Origin: an uncultured Mycoplasmatota bacterium
Lineage (GTDB): Bacteria; Bacillota_I; Bacilli_A; RF39; UBA660
Reading direction: 5' to 3'
DNA: 64,000 bases
Assembly: GCA_900548695.1 (NCBI GenBank)
Contig: URLC01000001.1
Coordinates: forward strand, 186,001-250,000
Within the stretch, counting starts at the first letter, position 1. Each line of letters starts with the position of its first letter. The translations under genes were made by a program, and so were the position numbers. Positions 23,997 through 32,300 of the stretch are shown one piece after another. The notes beneath the pieces were generated by a model, which saw nothing but the letters and a program-made list of their open reading frames with translations, had not been told where the DNA came from and did not search any database.

Positions 23997-24821
23997 ATGC
24001 GAGGACAGATTCCAAATGAATATGATTATGTTCATGAACAGTCAGCAACTGTTTCTTTTTTAGATGATGTTAATGCCTCACGAAAAAAAGTTAATTTCAA
24101 TCGTGCTAAACTTTTTAACAAAAAAGAAGTGGAAAGAGTTACATTGCAAGAGTGGTTTAGTAATTATCATACACAAGAAGATTTACAAAATCTTTTTGTT
24201 AATATGGATTTAGCTATGAAATATATTCATGATCAGGGATATTATATTGGCTCTTTTGCTTTAAATAGTATTGAATTATTAAATAACTCTATAAAACAAG
24301 TGAGATTTGATCAATTGCAAGAAATGCCTTATAATTTTAGTGAACAAAAGAAAATTGTACGTGATAATATTTTTTTATCAGCGGTGTTACAAATTGGTAT
24401 ATATGCTAATTGTTTGCAATATTTTAGACCAGAGACGATGGAGTTTTTAAAGTCTAATTTTGATCAGTTTTCCCTTTTTTTACCGGAAGAAGATGTGCCA
24501 TATTATCGTGGAATTATAGAACGTGGAGCAGCTGTTTATTTTAGTGCTTATGTTGGTGAACGAAAAAAAAGAGATTTAACTAATTTAGAAAAAGAATTTG
24601 GTGATGAAACAAACGCTAATGGTCATGGAAAAGCATTAGTTAAAAAGAGTGGTGACTATACTGCTACTGATTTAGTTCCACAAAATGTTAAGGAAAATGA
24701 AATTATTTATGCTAGTCTGAGTAAAAAAGAAGCTGCTTTTGCAAGAAGTTTAATCTATCCGATTTTGGTTTTACTTTTGGGACTTACTATTTTATTATTA
24801 ACTTATTTATTTTCAATATAG
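23997..24821 (+). CDS. Tail-anchored protein with possible degenerate kinase fold, unknown function
   Basis: A 274-residue protein that ends in one hydrophobic segment (about 252-272), so it is a tail-anchored membrane protein with a large cytoplasmic domain. Within that domain, LAMKYIHDQGYYIGSFALNSIELLN sits like a protein-kinase catalytic loop without the HRD and DFG residues, and NIFLSAVLQIGIYANCL like the following helix. This reading is an inference; a true pseudokinase call needs structure prediction. ATG 23997 is chosen for the GTGAGGA site; an in-frame ATG at 23976 overlaps the -10. It has its own promoter and lies between sigH and secE. B. subtilis has a tail-anchored sporulation kinase, YabT, elsewhere in this cluster. 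Confidence 0.7.
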   Translation: MRGQIPNEYDYVHEQSATVSFLDDVNASRKKVNFNRAKLFNKKEVERVTLQEWFSNYHTQEDLQNLFVNMDLAMKYIHDQGYYIGSFALNSIELLNNSIKQVRFDQLQEMPYNFSEQKKIVRDNIFLSAVLQIGIYANCLQYFRPETMEFLKSNFDQFSLFLPEEDVPYYRGIIERGAAVYFSAYVGERKKRDLTNLEKEFGDETNANGHGKALVKKSGDYTATDLVPQNVKENEIIYASLSKKEAAFARSLIYPILVLLLGLTILLLTYLFSI

Positions 24822-24836
24822 TTTTATAAAAAAATA

Positions 24837-24865
24837 TTGACATTTTCTAGTGTTTATGCTATTTT
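24837..24865 (+). promoter_or_regulatory. Promoter of secE-nusG
   Basis: A consensus TTGACA (24837-24842), 17 bases and TATTTT with an upstream TGC extension. Confidence 0.65.
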
Positions 24866-24920
24866 AGTGGTGAACACGGGAAGTGTTTTTATTTTGATAA
24901 AAAATAGGAATGGTGAAGAA

Positions 24921-25259
24921 ATGGCTGAAGTTAGAAAAAAAGAAAATGTAGAAAAGTATAAAATTGATGATACTGACTTTTTAAAAAATGATGAAAAGAA
25001 AAAAAATAGTAAGAAAAAAGAAGTAAAAAGTATTAAAAAAGAGGAAAAAAGTAAAGATGTTTCTGAAAAGAAAAGTCTTTGGGTAAGATTTCGTATTTTC
25101 TGTCATGGTGTAAAGTCAGAAGCTAAGAAGGTACATTGGCCAACTAAGAAAGATATGGTTAAATACTCTATTGCTACTGTATTGTTTATCGTATTTTGTT
25201 CTGCATTCTTTTATATTATTGATATTATTTTTGCGTTAATTCAATCAATTTTTAGATAA
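24921..25259 (+). CDS. secE: SecE preprotein translocase subunit
   Basis: Essential subunit of the SecYEG channel. The 112-residue product has a long charged cytoplasmic head of ~65 residues (DEKKKNSKKKEVKSIKKEEK) and then the SecE core: EAKKVHWPTKKDMVKYS followed by a single membrane segment. Bacillus SecE is only ~60 residues, so the Lys-rich extension is notable. ATG 24921 follows GGTGAAGAA; upstream starts would overlap the promoter region. nusG follows 15 bases later. The usual rpmG gene before secE is not present. Confidence 0.92.
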   Translation: MAEVRKKENVEKYKIDDTDFLKNDEKKKNSKKKEVKSIKKEEKSKDVSEKKSLWVRFRIFCHGVKSEAKKVHWPTKKDMVKYSIATVLFIVFCSAFFYIIDIIFALIQSIFR

Positions 25260-25274
25260 GAAGGAGTTTATATT

Positions 25275-25808
25275 ATGGAAAAGCAATGGTATGTTGTTAA
25301 TACTTATTCTGGTCATGAGAATAAGGTGAAAGAAAAATTAGAGATGCGTGCTGAATCTATGGATATGCAAGACTATATTTTTAGGGTTGTTATTCCAGAG
25401 GAAAAAGTTGTAGAAATAAAAGATGGTGTTCAAAAGGAAAAAATTAAGAAGATGTTTCCTGGTTATATCTTAGTTGAAATGGTTATGACTGATGAAGCTT
25501 GGTATGTTGTGCGTAATACACCTGGTGTTACTGGATTTATTGGATCGAGCGGAAAGGGTGCTAAACCAACTCCGTTACAACCATACGAAGTTGATAAGAT
25601 TTTAGGTAACATGGGTATTAGTCGTATGGATGTTGATACTGATTTAGTAGAAGGTTCTAGCGTTAAAATTGTTGATGGACCATTCAATGGAATGTATGGT
25701 AAAGTTGATAGTGTGGATCTTCCAAATCAAAAAGTTATGTTACTTGTCGATTTATTTGGACAAGAAACTTCTGTAGAAGTTGAATTAAATCAAATTCAAA
25801 AAGCATAA
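25275..25808 (+). CDS. nusG: Transcription elongation/termination factor NusG
   Basis: RNA polymerase-binding factor that controls pausing. The 177-residue product has the NGN domain (WYVVNTYSGHENKVKEKL, then FPGYILVEMVM and VRNTPGVTGFIG) and a C-terminal KOW domain (VKIVDGPFNGMYGKVDSVD). AAGGAG precedes the ATG. secE-nusG are one unit; a new promoter follows for rplK. Confidence 0.97.
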   Translation: MEKQWYVVNTYSGHENKVKEKLEMRAESMDMQDYIFRVVIPEEKVVEIKDGVQKEKIKKMFPGYILVEMVMTDEAWYVVRNTPGVTGFIGSSGKGAKPTPLQPYEVDKILGNMGISRMDVDTDLVEGSSVKIVDGPFNGMYGKVDSVDLPNQKVMLLVDLFGQETSVEVELNQIQKA

Positions 25809-25813
25809 AATGG

Positions 25814-25842
25814 TTGCAAAAACTGAAATTGTATGTTATTAT
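25814..25842 (+). promoter_or_regulatory. Promoter of rplK-rplA
   Basis: TTGCAA (25814-25819), 17 bases, TATTAT (25837-25842) with TGT just before the -10. Confidence 0.7.
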
Positions 25843-25847
25843 TTAGG

Positions 25848-25935
25848 GGCTATATTGAAATTAATATAGATTTAGTGGGAAGCATGGTTTGCATTTATGA
25901 AAGCGGGAATCAAGCTATTTGGACCACTCGCGAAA
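25848..25935 (+). promoter_or_regulatory. Structured leader of rplK-rplA, possible ribosomal-protein autoregulation site
   Basis: The ~100-base leader folds into CTATATT/AATATAG followed by a larger element closed by AGTGG and CCACT and containing TGAAAGCGGGAA. It is distinctly more GC-rich than the surrounding spacer. L1 autoregulates this operon in other bacteria through a leader site that mimics its rRNA target, so an L1 site is a reasonable guess but was not verified by alignment. Confidence 0.5.
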
Positions 25936-25961
25936 ACTAAAATTTATAGGAGGTGTTTTTC

Positions 25962-26399
25962 GTGGCAAAAGAAGCAATAAAGAAGATTAAATTACAAATC
26001 CCAGCAGGAAAAGCTACGCCAGCTCCACCAGTTGGAACTGTTCTTGGACCTGCAGGAATTAATTTACAAGATTTTTGTACTAAGTATAATGATGCTACTA
26101 GAGATAAAATGGGTGACATTTTACCAGTAGAAATTTCAATTTATGATGATAGAAGTTTTGATTTTGTTATCAAGACTCCACCAGTAGCTTTTTTATTAAA
26201 GAAATATGCAAAAATCAATAAAGGATCAGTTAAAGGAGCTAATGAAGTTGTTGCTACATTAACTGTTGATCAATTAAGAGAGATTGCTGAAATCAAATTA
26301 CCAGATTTAAATGCTTATGATGTGGAAGCTGCAATGAAAATTGTTGCAGGAACTGCTAAGAATATGGGTATTTCAATTTCTGGTTATACTGATAAGTAA
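25962..26399 (+). CDS. rplK: Ribosomal protein L11
   Basis: Large-subunit stalk-base protein at the GTPase-associated centre. 145 aa starting with AKEAIKKIKLQIPAGKATPAPPVG, matching L11 from the start. GTG 25962 is chosen because AGGAGGTG ends seven bases upstream and the family begins exactly here. The usual GPALGQ after PPVG is GTVLGP here, a variation in the loop that lies near the thiostrepton-binding region. rplA follows after a 69-base gap. Confidence 0.96.
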   Translation: MAKEAIKKIKLQIPAGKATPAPPVGTVLGPAGINLQDFCTKYNDATRDKMGDILPVEISIYDDRSFDFVIKTPPVAFLLKKYAKINKGSVKGANEVVATLTVDQLREIAEIKLPDLNAYDVEAAMKIVAGTAKNMGISISGYTDK

Positions 26400-26468
26400 T
26401 ATTCTTACATGTAGGTTATACCTATGTGGAAGGGACAATCCGCTATATACCACATAAGGAGGAAGAAA

Positions 26469-27164
26469 ATGAAAAAGAGAGGTAAAAAATATACTGAAGC
26501 TTTATCTAAGGTAGAGCGTAATAAAGTATATGCAAAAGACGAAGCTGTTAAGTTAGTAAAAGAAACTTCTACTAGTTCTTTTGATGGTACTGTTGAAGTT
26601 GCTATGAGATTAAATATCGATACTAAAAAAGCAGATCAACAATTAAGAGGTGCTATTGTACTTCCTAAGGGTACTGGAAAAAGTACAAAAGTATTAGTTA
26701 TTGCTAAGGGAGATAAAGCTAACCAAGCAAGAGAAGCTGGTGCAGATTATGTTGGAGATGTTGATATGTTAGAAAAAATCGAAAAAGAAAACTGGTTCGA
26801 TTTCGATACTATGATAGCTACTCCTGATATGATGCCACTTCTTGGTAAATTAGGTAGGGTTTTAGGACCAAAAGGGTTAATGCCAAATCCTAAAACTGGA
26901 ACAGTTACTTTAGATGTTGCTAAAGCAGTTAATGAAGTAAAGGCTGGACGTGTTGAATATCGTGCTGATAGTTTTGGAAATATTCATGGAGTTATTGGTA
27001 AGGTTTCATTCAGCGATGAAGACTTAATTGAAAACTTAAACGCTTTTGTAGCTGCTATTTTAAGAGTTAAACCAGCAACTGTAAAAGGTGATTATGTTAA
27101 GAATATATCTATCTCTTCTACTATGGGTCCTGGAATTAGAGTAGAAAATAATTTTGACAAGTAA
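26469..27164 (+). CDS. rplA: Ribosomal protein L1
   Basis: Large-subunit L1-stalk protein, 231 aa, involved in E-site tRNA release and usually the repressor of its own operon. Motifs RGKKYTEALSKV, FDGTVEVAMRLNID, LGRVLGPKGLMPNPKTGTV and GRVEYRADSFGNIHGVIGK are all present. AGGAGGAAG precedes ATG 26469. Confidence 0.97.
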   Translation: MKKRGKKYTEALSKVERNKVYAKDEAVKLVKETSTSSFDGTVEVAMRLNIDTKKADQQLRGAIVLPKGTGKSTKVLVIAKGDKANQAREAGADYVGDVDMLEKIEKENWFDFDTMIATPDMMPLLGKLGRVLGPKGLMPNPKTGTVTLDVAKAVNEVKAGRVEYRADSFGNIHGVIGKVSFSDEDLIENLNAFVAAILRVKPATVKGDYVKNISISSTMGPGIRVENNFDK

Positions 27165-27174
27165 GAAGAAATAG

Positions 27175-27297
27175 TATATAATAAAGACAATTTGTAGGTG
27201 CCATAGACAGTAGGTATTAAAATAAATCCTACCGAGGACTTAATCGTAAGTATATAAAAAGGTTCTCGTGTGTTTAGCATTTGAGAATCTTTTTTAT
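27175..27297 (+). promoter_or_regulatory. L10 leader of rplJL with attenuator
   Basis: The spacer begins with a TATAAT near 27176 and then reads as an L10(L12)4 binding leader: GTAGG and CCTAC form a stem, followed by CGAGGACTTAATCG, typical of this RNA. It ends in a terminator, GGTTCTC and GAGAATC around a 15-base loop plus TTTTTT, about 30 bases before rplJ. L10 binding would favour the terminator and so repress rplJL. Confidence 0.85.
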
Positions 27298-27328
27298 GGC
27301 ATCCCGAAAATATGAAGGAGGTGTTTTG

Positions 27329-27823
27329 ATGGCAAGTGAAGCAATATTAAAACAAAAGCAAGCTGTAATTGATGAAATTAAAGAGCGTGTTCAAGCTGCT
27401 AACACTATTGTTTTATTCGATTATCGTGGTATTACTGATAGTGAGGCTAAAGAGTTACGTATCAAATTGAGAGAAACAAACTCTGATTATAAAGTATATA
27501 AAAATACTTTAATGGCTCGTGCTTTTAATGATTTAAATATTGATTTAAATGATTCATTAAATGGACCAAGTGCATTTGCTTTTGGTGAAGATCAAATCGC
27601 ACCAATTAAAGTATTGTCAGATTTTGCTAAAGATCATCCAGCATTAGTTTTAAAAGTAGGGATTGTAGATGGAGAAAAAGCTGATCAAGCTAAACTTGCA
27701 GAGTATGCTACAATACCATCAAGAGATGGATTACTTACTATGCTTGCTGGTGGTATGATGGGAATCGCAAGAGACTTATCAATCTGCTTAGACTTATATA
27801 GTCAACAAAAAGAAGAAAATTAA
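27329..27823 (+). CDS. rplJ: Ribosomal protein L10
   Basis: Base of the L7/L12 stalk, 164 aa. Motifs AANTIVLFDYRGITDSEAKELR, YKVYKNTLMARA and GPSAFAFG are typical. ATG 27329 follows GAAGGAGGTG; in-frame upstream residues belong to the leader. rplL follows 28 bases later with its own strong AGGAGG. Confidence 0.96.
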   Translation: MASEAILKQKQAVIDEIKERVQAANTIVLFDYRGITDSEAKELRIKLRETNSDYKVYKNTLMARAFNDLNIDLNDSLNGPSAFAFGEDQIAPIKVLSDFAKDHPALVLKVGIVDGEKADQAKLAEYATIPSRDGLLTMLAGGMMGIARDLSICLDLYSQQKEEN

Positions 27824-27851
27824 TTTATAAAAAATAAAGGAGGATATAAAA

Positions 27852-28220
27852 ATGGCTAAATTAACAAAAGAAGATTTTATCAGTAGTTTAAAAGAAATGA
27901 ATTTATTAGAAATTAAAGAATTAGTAGATGCAATGAAGGAAGAATTTGGTGTTGATCCATCTGCTGTAGCTGTAGCTGCACCAGCTGCTGGAGCACAAGC
28001 TGATGCTGCACCAAGCACTGTTACAGTATCTATCGCTGATGCTGGAGCTGCTAAAGTTGGAGTTATCAAAGTTGTTAAAGAAATCACTGGTTTAGGATTA
28101 AAAGAATCTAAAGACATCGTTGATAACAATGGTGTAGTTAAAGAAAATATTTCTACTACTGAAGCTGATGAAATTAAGGCTAAGCTTGAAGAAGCTGGAG
28201 CTACTGTAGAAGTTAAGTAA
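27852..28220 (+). CDS. rplL: Ribosomal protein L7/L12
   Basis: Flexible stalk protein that recruits translation factors, 122 aa. N-terminal dimer domain (EMNLLEIKELVDAMKEEFGV), an Ala-rich hinge (VAVAAPAAGAQADAAP) and the factor-binding C-terminal domain (VGVIKVVKEITGLGLKESKD). A terminator overlaps the stop codon. Confidence 0.97.
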   Translation: MAKLTKEDFISSLKEMNLLEIKELVDAMKEEFGVDPSAVAVAAPAAGAQADAAPSTVTVSIADAGAAKVGVIKVVKEITGLGLKESKDIVDNNGVVKENISTTEADEIKAKLEEAGATVEVK

Positions 28221-28235
28221 TTAACTTCTTTTTTT
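28209..28235 (+). terminator. Intrinsic terminator after rplL
   Basis: GAAGTTA and TAACTTC around a six-base loop that includes part of the stop codon, followed by a long T run. Confidence 0.85.
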
Positions 28236-28239
28236 TGCC

Positions 28240-28540
28240 CATTTACGGAGTGTTTGATTAAAAGATTGTTAGTATTTTCCTTGTCGGAATGAGACAAGAA
28301 GCTTTTGGTGATGTCATTTTATTTTTAGTGCAAAATGAAATTACTTAATATATCCTAGTTACAGAGAATTTGATAGTAGAACAGGGAAGCTATGTTGTCT
28401 TAATTGGTGATATTGTCAAATTTTATCAAGTTAATACCATTCATAGTATAAATTTTTTGTTGTGATATTGGTACAAAAAGTCTAATGGGATTATTTATGA
28501 TTTAAATTCTACATTACAAGTAATAAGTAATTATTAAAAA
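28240..28540 (+). pseudogene. Possible decayed coding remnant between rplL and ybxB
   Basis: A 430-base gap holds no intact gene. From about 28285 one frame reads protein-like stretches (MRQEAFGDVILFLVQNE, then SYVVLIGDIVKFYQVN) separated by in-frame stops. This may be a dead gene or chance in AT-rich DNA. I see no tRNA or IS here. Confidence 0.25.
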
Positions 28541-28564
28541 TAGTGTTTAAAAATAAAAAAGTAT

Positions 28565-28593
28565 TTGACAAATTTAGTAATTTACTGTATTAT
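28565..28593 (+). promoter_or_regulatory. Consensus promoter upstream of ybxB-rpoB
   Basis: TTGACA (28565-28570), 17 bases, TATTAT (28588-28593): one of the strongest promoter matches in the window. Confidence 0.85.
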
Positions 28594-28605
28594 ATGTTTA
28601 CGAAA

Positions 28606-28649
28606 GGGAGAAAACTTATCTTTTGGTATGAGTTTTCTCCTTCTTTTTT
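28606..28649 (+). terminator. Promoter-proximal attenuator hairpin before ybxB
   Basis: GGAGAAAACT (28607-28616) and AGTTTTCTCC (28631-28640) form a perfect 10-base stem with a 14-base loop, followed by TTCTTTTTT. The stem begins only about ten bases after the expected transcription start, so most transcripts from this promoter should end near base 50 unless something prevents folding. Confidence 0.8.
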
Positions 28650-28667
28650 GGTTTTAGAGGGGATAAG

Positions 28668-29255
28668 ATGGGGCATTATTTTACAAACGAGAAATTACCT
28701 AGTGATATACATGAAACGTGTTGTACTGTTTTAGGTAAACAATTTAAATTTTTAACTGATAATGGTGTTTTTTCTAAAGACGGTTTGGATTTTGGCAGTA
28801 GACTTCTTCTTGAATCAATCCCGCAAGAAGCAGTTGGAGGCAAAATTCTGGATATGGGATGTGGCTATGGAGTACTTGGTATTATATTATCGAGCGTTTA
28901 CTCTTCAAAAGTAGATATGGTTGATGTCAATCTTAGAGCATTACATTTGGCTAAACGAAATGCTAAACTAAATAAGGTTGATGGTAACGTATCTATTTTT
29001 GAAAGTAATTGTTATAGTAATATTAATTCTAAATACTCAACCATTATTACGAATCCTCCCATCAGGGCTGGTAAAAAAATTGTTTATGACATAGTGATGA
29101 ATGCTCATAATTATATGGAAGATGGTGCTAATTTATTCTTAGTTATCAGAAAAGAGCAAGGTGCTAAATCGCTAATTGTCGACTTACAGAAAGTATATAC
29201 TGTAAAGGTATTAGAGAAAAAGAAGGGCTTTTTTATAATTTGTTGTCATTTATAA
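28668..29255 (+). CDS. RsmC/YbxB-type class I SAM methyltransferase
   Basis: Probable RNA guanine-N2 methyltransferase, 195 aa, equivalent by position to B. subtilis ybxB between rplL and rpoB. SAM motif I is KILDMGCGYGVLGI, and the catalytic NPPI motif is in ITNPPIRAGK. The single-domain form lacks the extra N-terminal domain of E. coli RsmC. ATG 28668 follows AGAGGGGA. Its transcription passes the attenuator just upstream. Confidence 0.9.
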   Translation: MGHYFTNEKLPSDIHETCCTVLGKQFKFLTDNGVFSKDGLDFGSRLLLESIPQEAVGGKILDMGCGYGVLGIILSSVYSSKVDMVDVNLRALHLAKRNAKLNKVDGNVSIFESNCYSNINSKYSTIITNPPIRAGKKIVYDIVMNAHNYMEDGANLFLVIRKEQGAKSLIVDLQKVYTVKVLEKKKGFFIICCHL

Positions 29256-29353
29256 TTGACTTATAGTTTTCTGTATGCTATTAATATAAATTGGCAATAT
29301 ATTTTTTGACTAAGTATATTCTTTGAAAAAACAAGTGTTAGGGGTGAATATGA

Positions 29354-32300
29354 GTGGCTTATAAAAATATAAAATATGGCGACTACCGAGAAAGAAGAAA
29401 TTTCTCACGTATTAGAAATACTTATGAGTTGAAAGACTTATTAGAGATTCAGAAAAAATCATATGAAAGATTTATCAATGTTGGTATCAAAGAAGTATTT
29501 GACGATTTATTTCCAGTAGAAAATTTCTCTGGAACTTTATCGCTTGAGTTTGGAGACTATCACTTTGATGAACCTCGTTATTCTATTAAAGAAAGTAAGG
29601 ACAGAGAAACTACTTATTCTGCACCGTTAAGAGTTGATGTTCGTCTTTTTAATCGTGAAACGGGTGAAGTAAAAGAACAAGAAATTTTCATGGGTGATAT
29701 GCCTATGATGACTGAGAGTGGAACTTTCGTTGTTAATGGGGCTGAACGTGTTATTGTTTCACAATTAGTTCGTTCTCCTAGTGTTTATTTTAATCGTGAA
29801 GTAGATAAAAATGGACGCGAATTAATCACTTCTCAAATTATACCTACTCGTGGTACATGGCTTGAATTTGAAGTTGATGCCAGAGATGTACTATATGTTA
29901 GAATCGATCGTACAAGAAAAGTGACTTTAACAACATTATTACGTGCTTTTGGTCTTTCTAGTGATGATCAAATATTATCGATGTTTGGTGAAGATGATTA
30001 TTTAAAGAATACTATTGCTAAAGATTCTACTAAAAATACAGATGAGGCATTGATTGAAATTTATGAAAAATTAAGACCTGGAGAACCAGCAACTTTAGAT
30101 TCTTCTAAAAACCAAATCATTACTAGATTTTTTGATGAATTTAGATATGATTTAGCTAAGGTTGGACGTTATAAATTTAATCGTAAACTTAATGTGGTTG
30201 ACCGTTTATTAAATCAAACTTTAGCAGAGGATATTTGTGATGCTGATGGTGTTGTAGTATTTGAAAAAGGTACACAGATTACTAAAGCTAATATCGAAGA
30301 GTTAAAGAATGTATTAACTCAAGGATATGGTGTTAAAGAAGTTACAGTTAATGAAGAATTAGATACTTACAATAAAGTTCAAGAAATTATGATTGTTGAT
30401 CCTAGTGATAAGAAGAAAAAACTTGTTGTTATTGGTAATGATCAAACTATTGATGTTAAGAGATTAACTATTTCTGATGTTTATGCTTCTGTTTCTTATT
30501 ATTTAAATTTATTACATGGTGTTGGTAACTATGATGAAATTGATCATTTAGGAAATAGACGTATTCGTCAAGTAGGAGAACTTTTACAAAACCAATTTAG
30601 AATTGGTGTATCTCGTATGGAAAGAGTTATTCGTGAACGTATGACTACACAAGAGATGGAAGAAGTTACTCCTAAGACTTTAATTAATATTCGTCCAGTA
30701 ACGGCAGCTATGAAAGAGTTTTTTGGTTCATCTCAACTTTCTCAATTTATGGATCAAACAAATCCTATTGCAGAGCTTACTAATAAACGTCGTTTGTCAG
30801 CGCTAGGACCTGGTGGTCTTTCTCGTGATCGTGCTGGTGTTGAAGTTCGTGACGTTAATGCTTCTCACTATGGTCGTATTTGTCCAATTGAGTCTCCAGA
30901 AGGACCTAATATCGGTCTTATTACTTCACTTGCAAGTTATGCAAAAATTGATGAGTATGGATTTATTATGACTCCATATCGTAAAGTTGAAAATTGTAAA
31001 ATCACTGATGAAGTATGCTATTTAACTGCAGATGAAGAATTAGATTATATTATTTCTCAGTCTACAGTAGGAACTAGTGAAGATAATACAATTACTGATG
31101 AGTTTGTTAATGCTCGTTTCCGTGGTGATAATATTTTAGCTAAGCCTGAACAAGTTGATTATATCGATGTTTCTCCACAACAAGTTGTGTCTGTTACTAC
31201 AAGTTGTATTCCATTCTTGGAACATGATGATGCCACTCGTGCCCTAATGGGAGCAAACATGCAACGTCAGGCTATGCCTTTAATTAAAACAGAGGCGCCT
31301 TTAGTTGGTACTGGTGTTGAGTTTATTGCAGCCAAAGATTCTGGTGTTGAAATTATTTGTAAAGCTGACGGTATTGTTGAATATGTTGATGCTAAAAAAA
31401 TAGTTGTTAAGACGGCTCATGGAAAAGATACTTACCGTTTATCTAATTTTGAACTTGCAAACTCTAGTATTTGTTCACATCAAAGACCAATCGTTCATGT
31501 TGGTGACAAAGTAAAAGCAGGAGTTACTATTTTAGCTGATGGAAACTCTACTGATAAAGGTGAACTTGCTTTAGGTAAGAATATGACTGTTGCTTTCATG
31601 ACATTCAATGGTTATAACTATGAGGATGCTGTTATCTTAAATGAAAACTTAGTTAAAGATGATAAATATACGTCATTACATCTTGAAGATTATGAAATGC
31701 AATGTCGTGAAACTAAGTTAGGACCTGAAGAGATTACTCGTGATATTCCTAATGTTAGTGAAGAAGCACGTCGTAACTTAGATGAAAATGGTATTATTAC
31801 TATTGGTACTGAAGTAAAAGAAGGGGATATCTTAGTTGGTAAAGTTACTCCTAAAGGTATGGCTGAACTTACTTCAGAAGAAAAATTATTACATGCTATC
31901 TTTGGAGAAAAGACTCGTGAAGTTCGTGATACATCACTTCGTGTTCCACATGGTGGAGATGGTGTAGTTCATGATATTAAGATTTATTCTCGTAAAGATA
32001 ATGATGAATTACCGGCAGGTGTTAGTAAAGTAATTCGTGTTTATATTATTCAAAAACGTAAGATTCAAGTTGGAGATAAGATGTCTGGACGTCATGGTAA
32101 TAAGGGTGTTATTTCTCTTATCTTACCTCAAGAAGATATGCCTTATATGCCAGATGGTACTCCAGTAGATATTATGCTTAATCCACAAGGTGTACCATCT
32201 CGTATGAATTTTGGACAAATTTTGGAAATTCATATGGGTATGGCTGCTAAGAAGTTGGGAGTTCATGTTGCTACTCCAGTATTCGATGGTGCTCATATTA

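Noticed and set aside
27794..28297. 167-codon antisense frame over rplL
   Set aside because: The Ala-rich, TGC/GCT-rich composition of rplL leaves the reverse strand free of stops; the protein is Ser/Thr/Ala low complexity and rplL is certain.
28543..28734. 63-codon frame across the ybxB attenuator
   Set aside because: It runs over the promoter and terminator hairpin and overlaps the ybxB start; no ribosome site.
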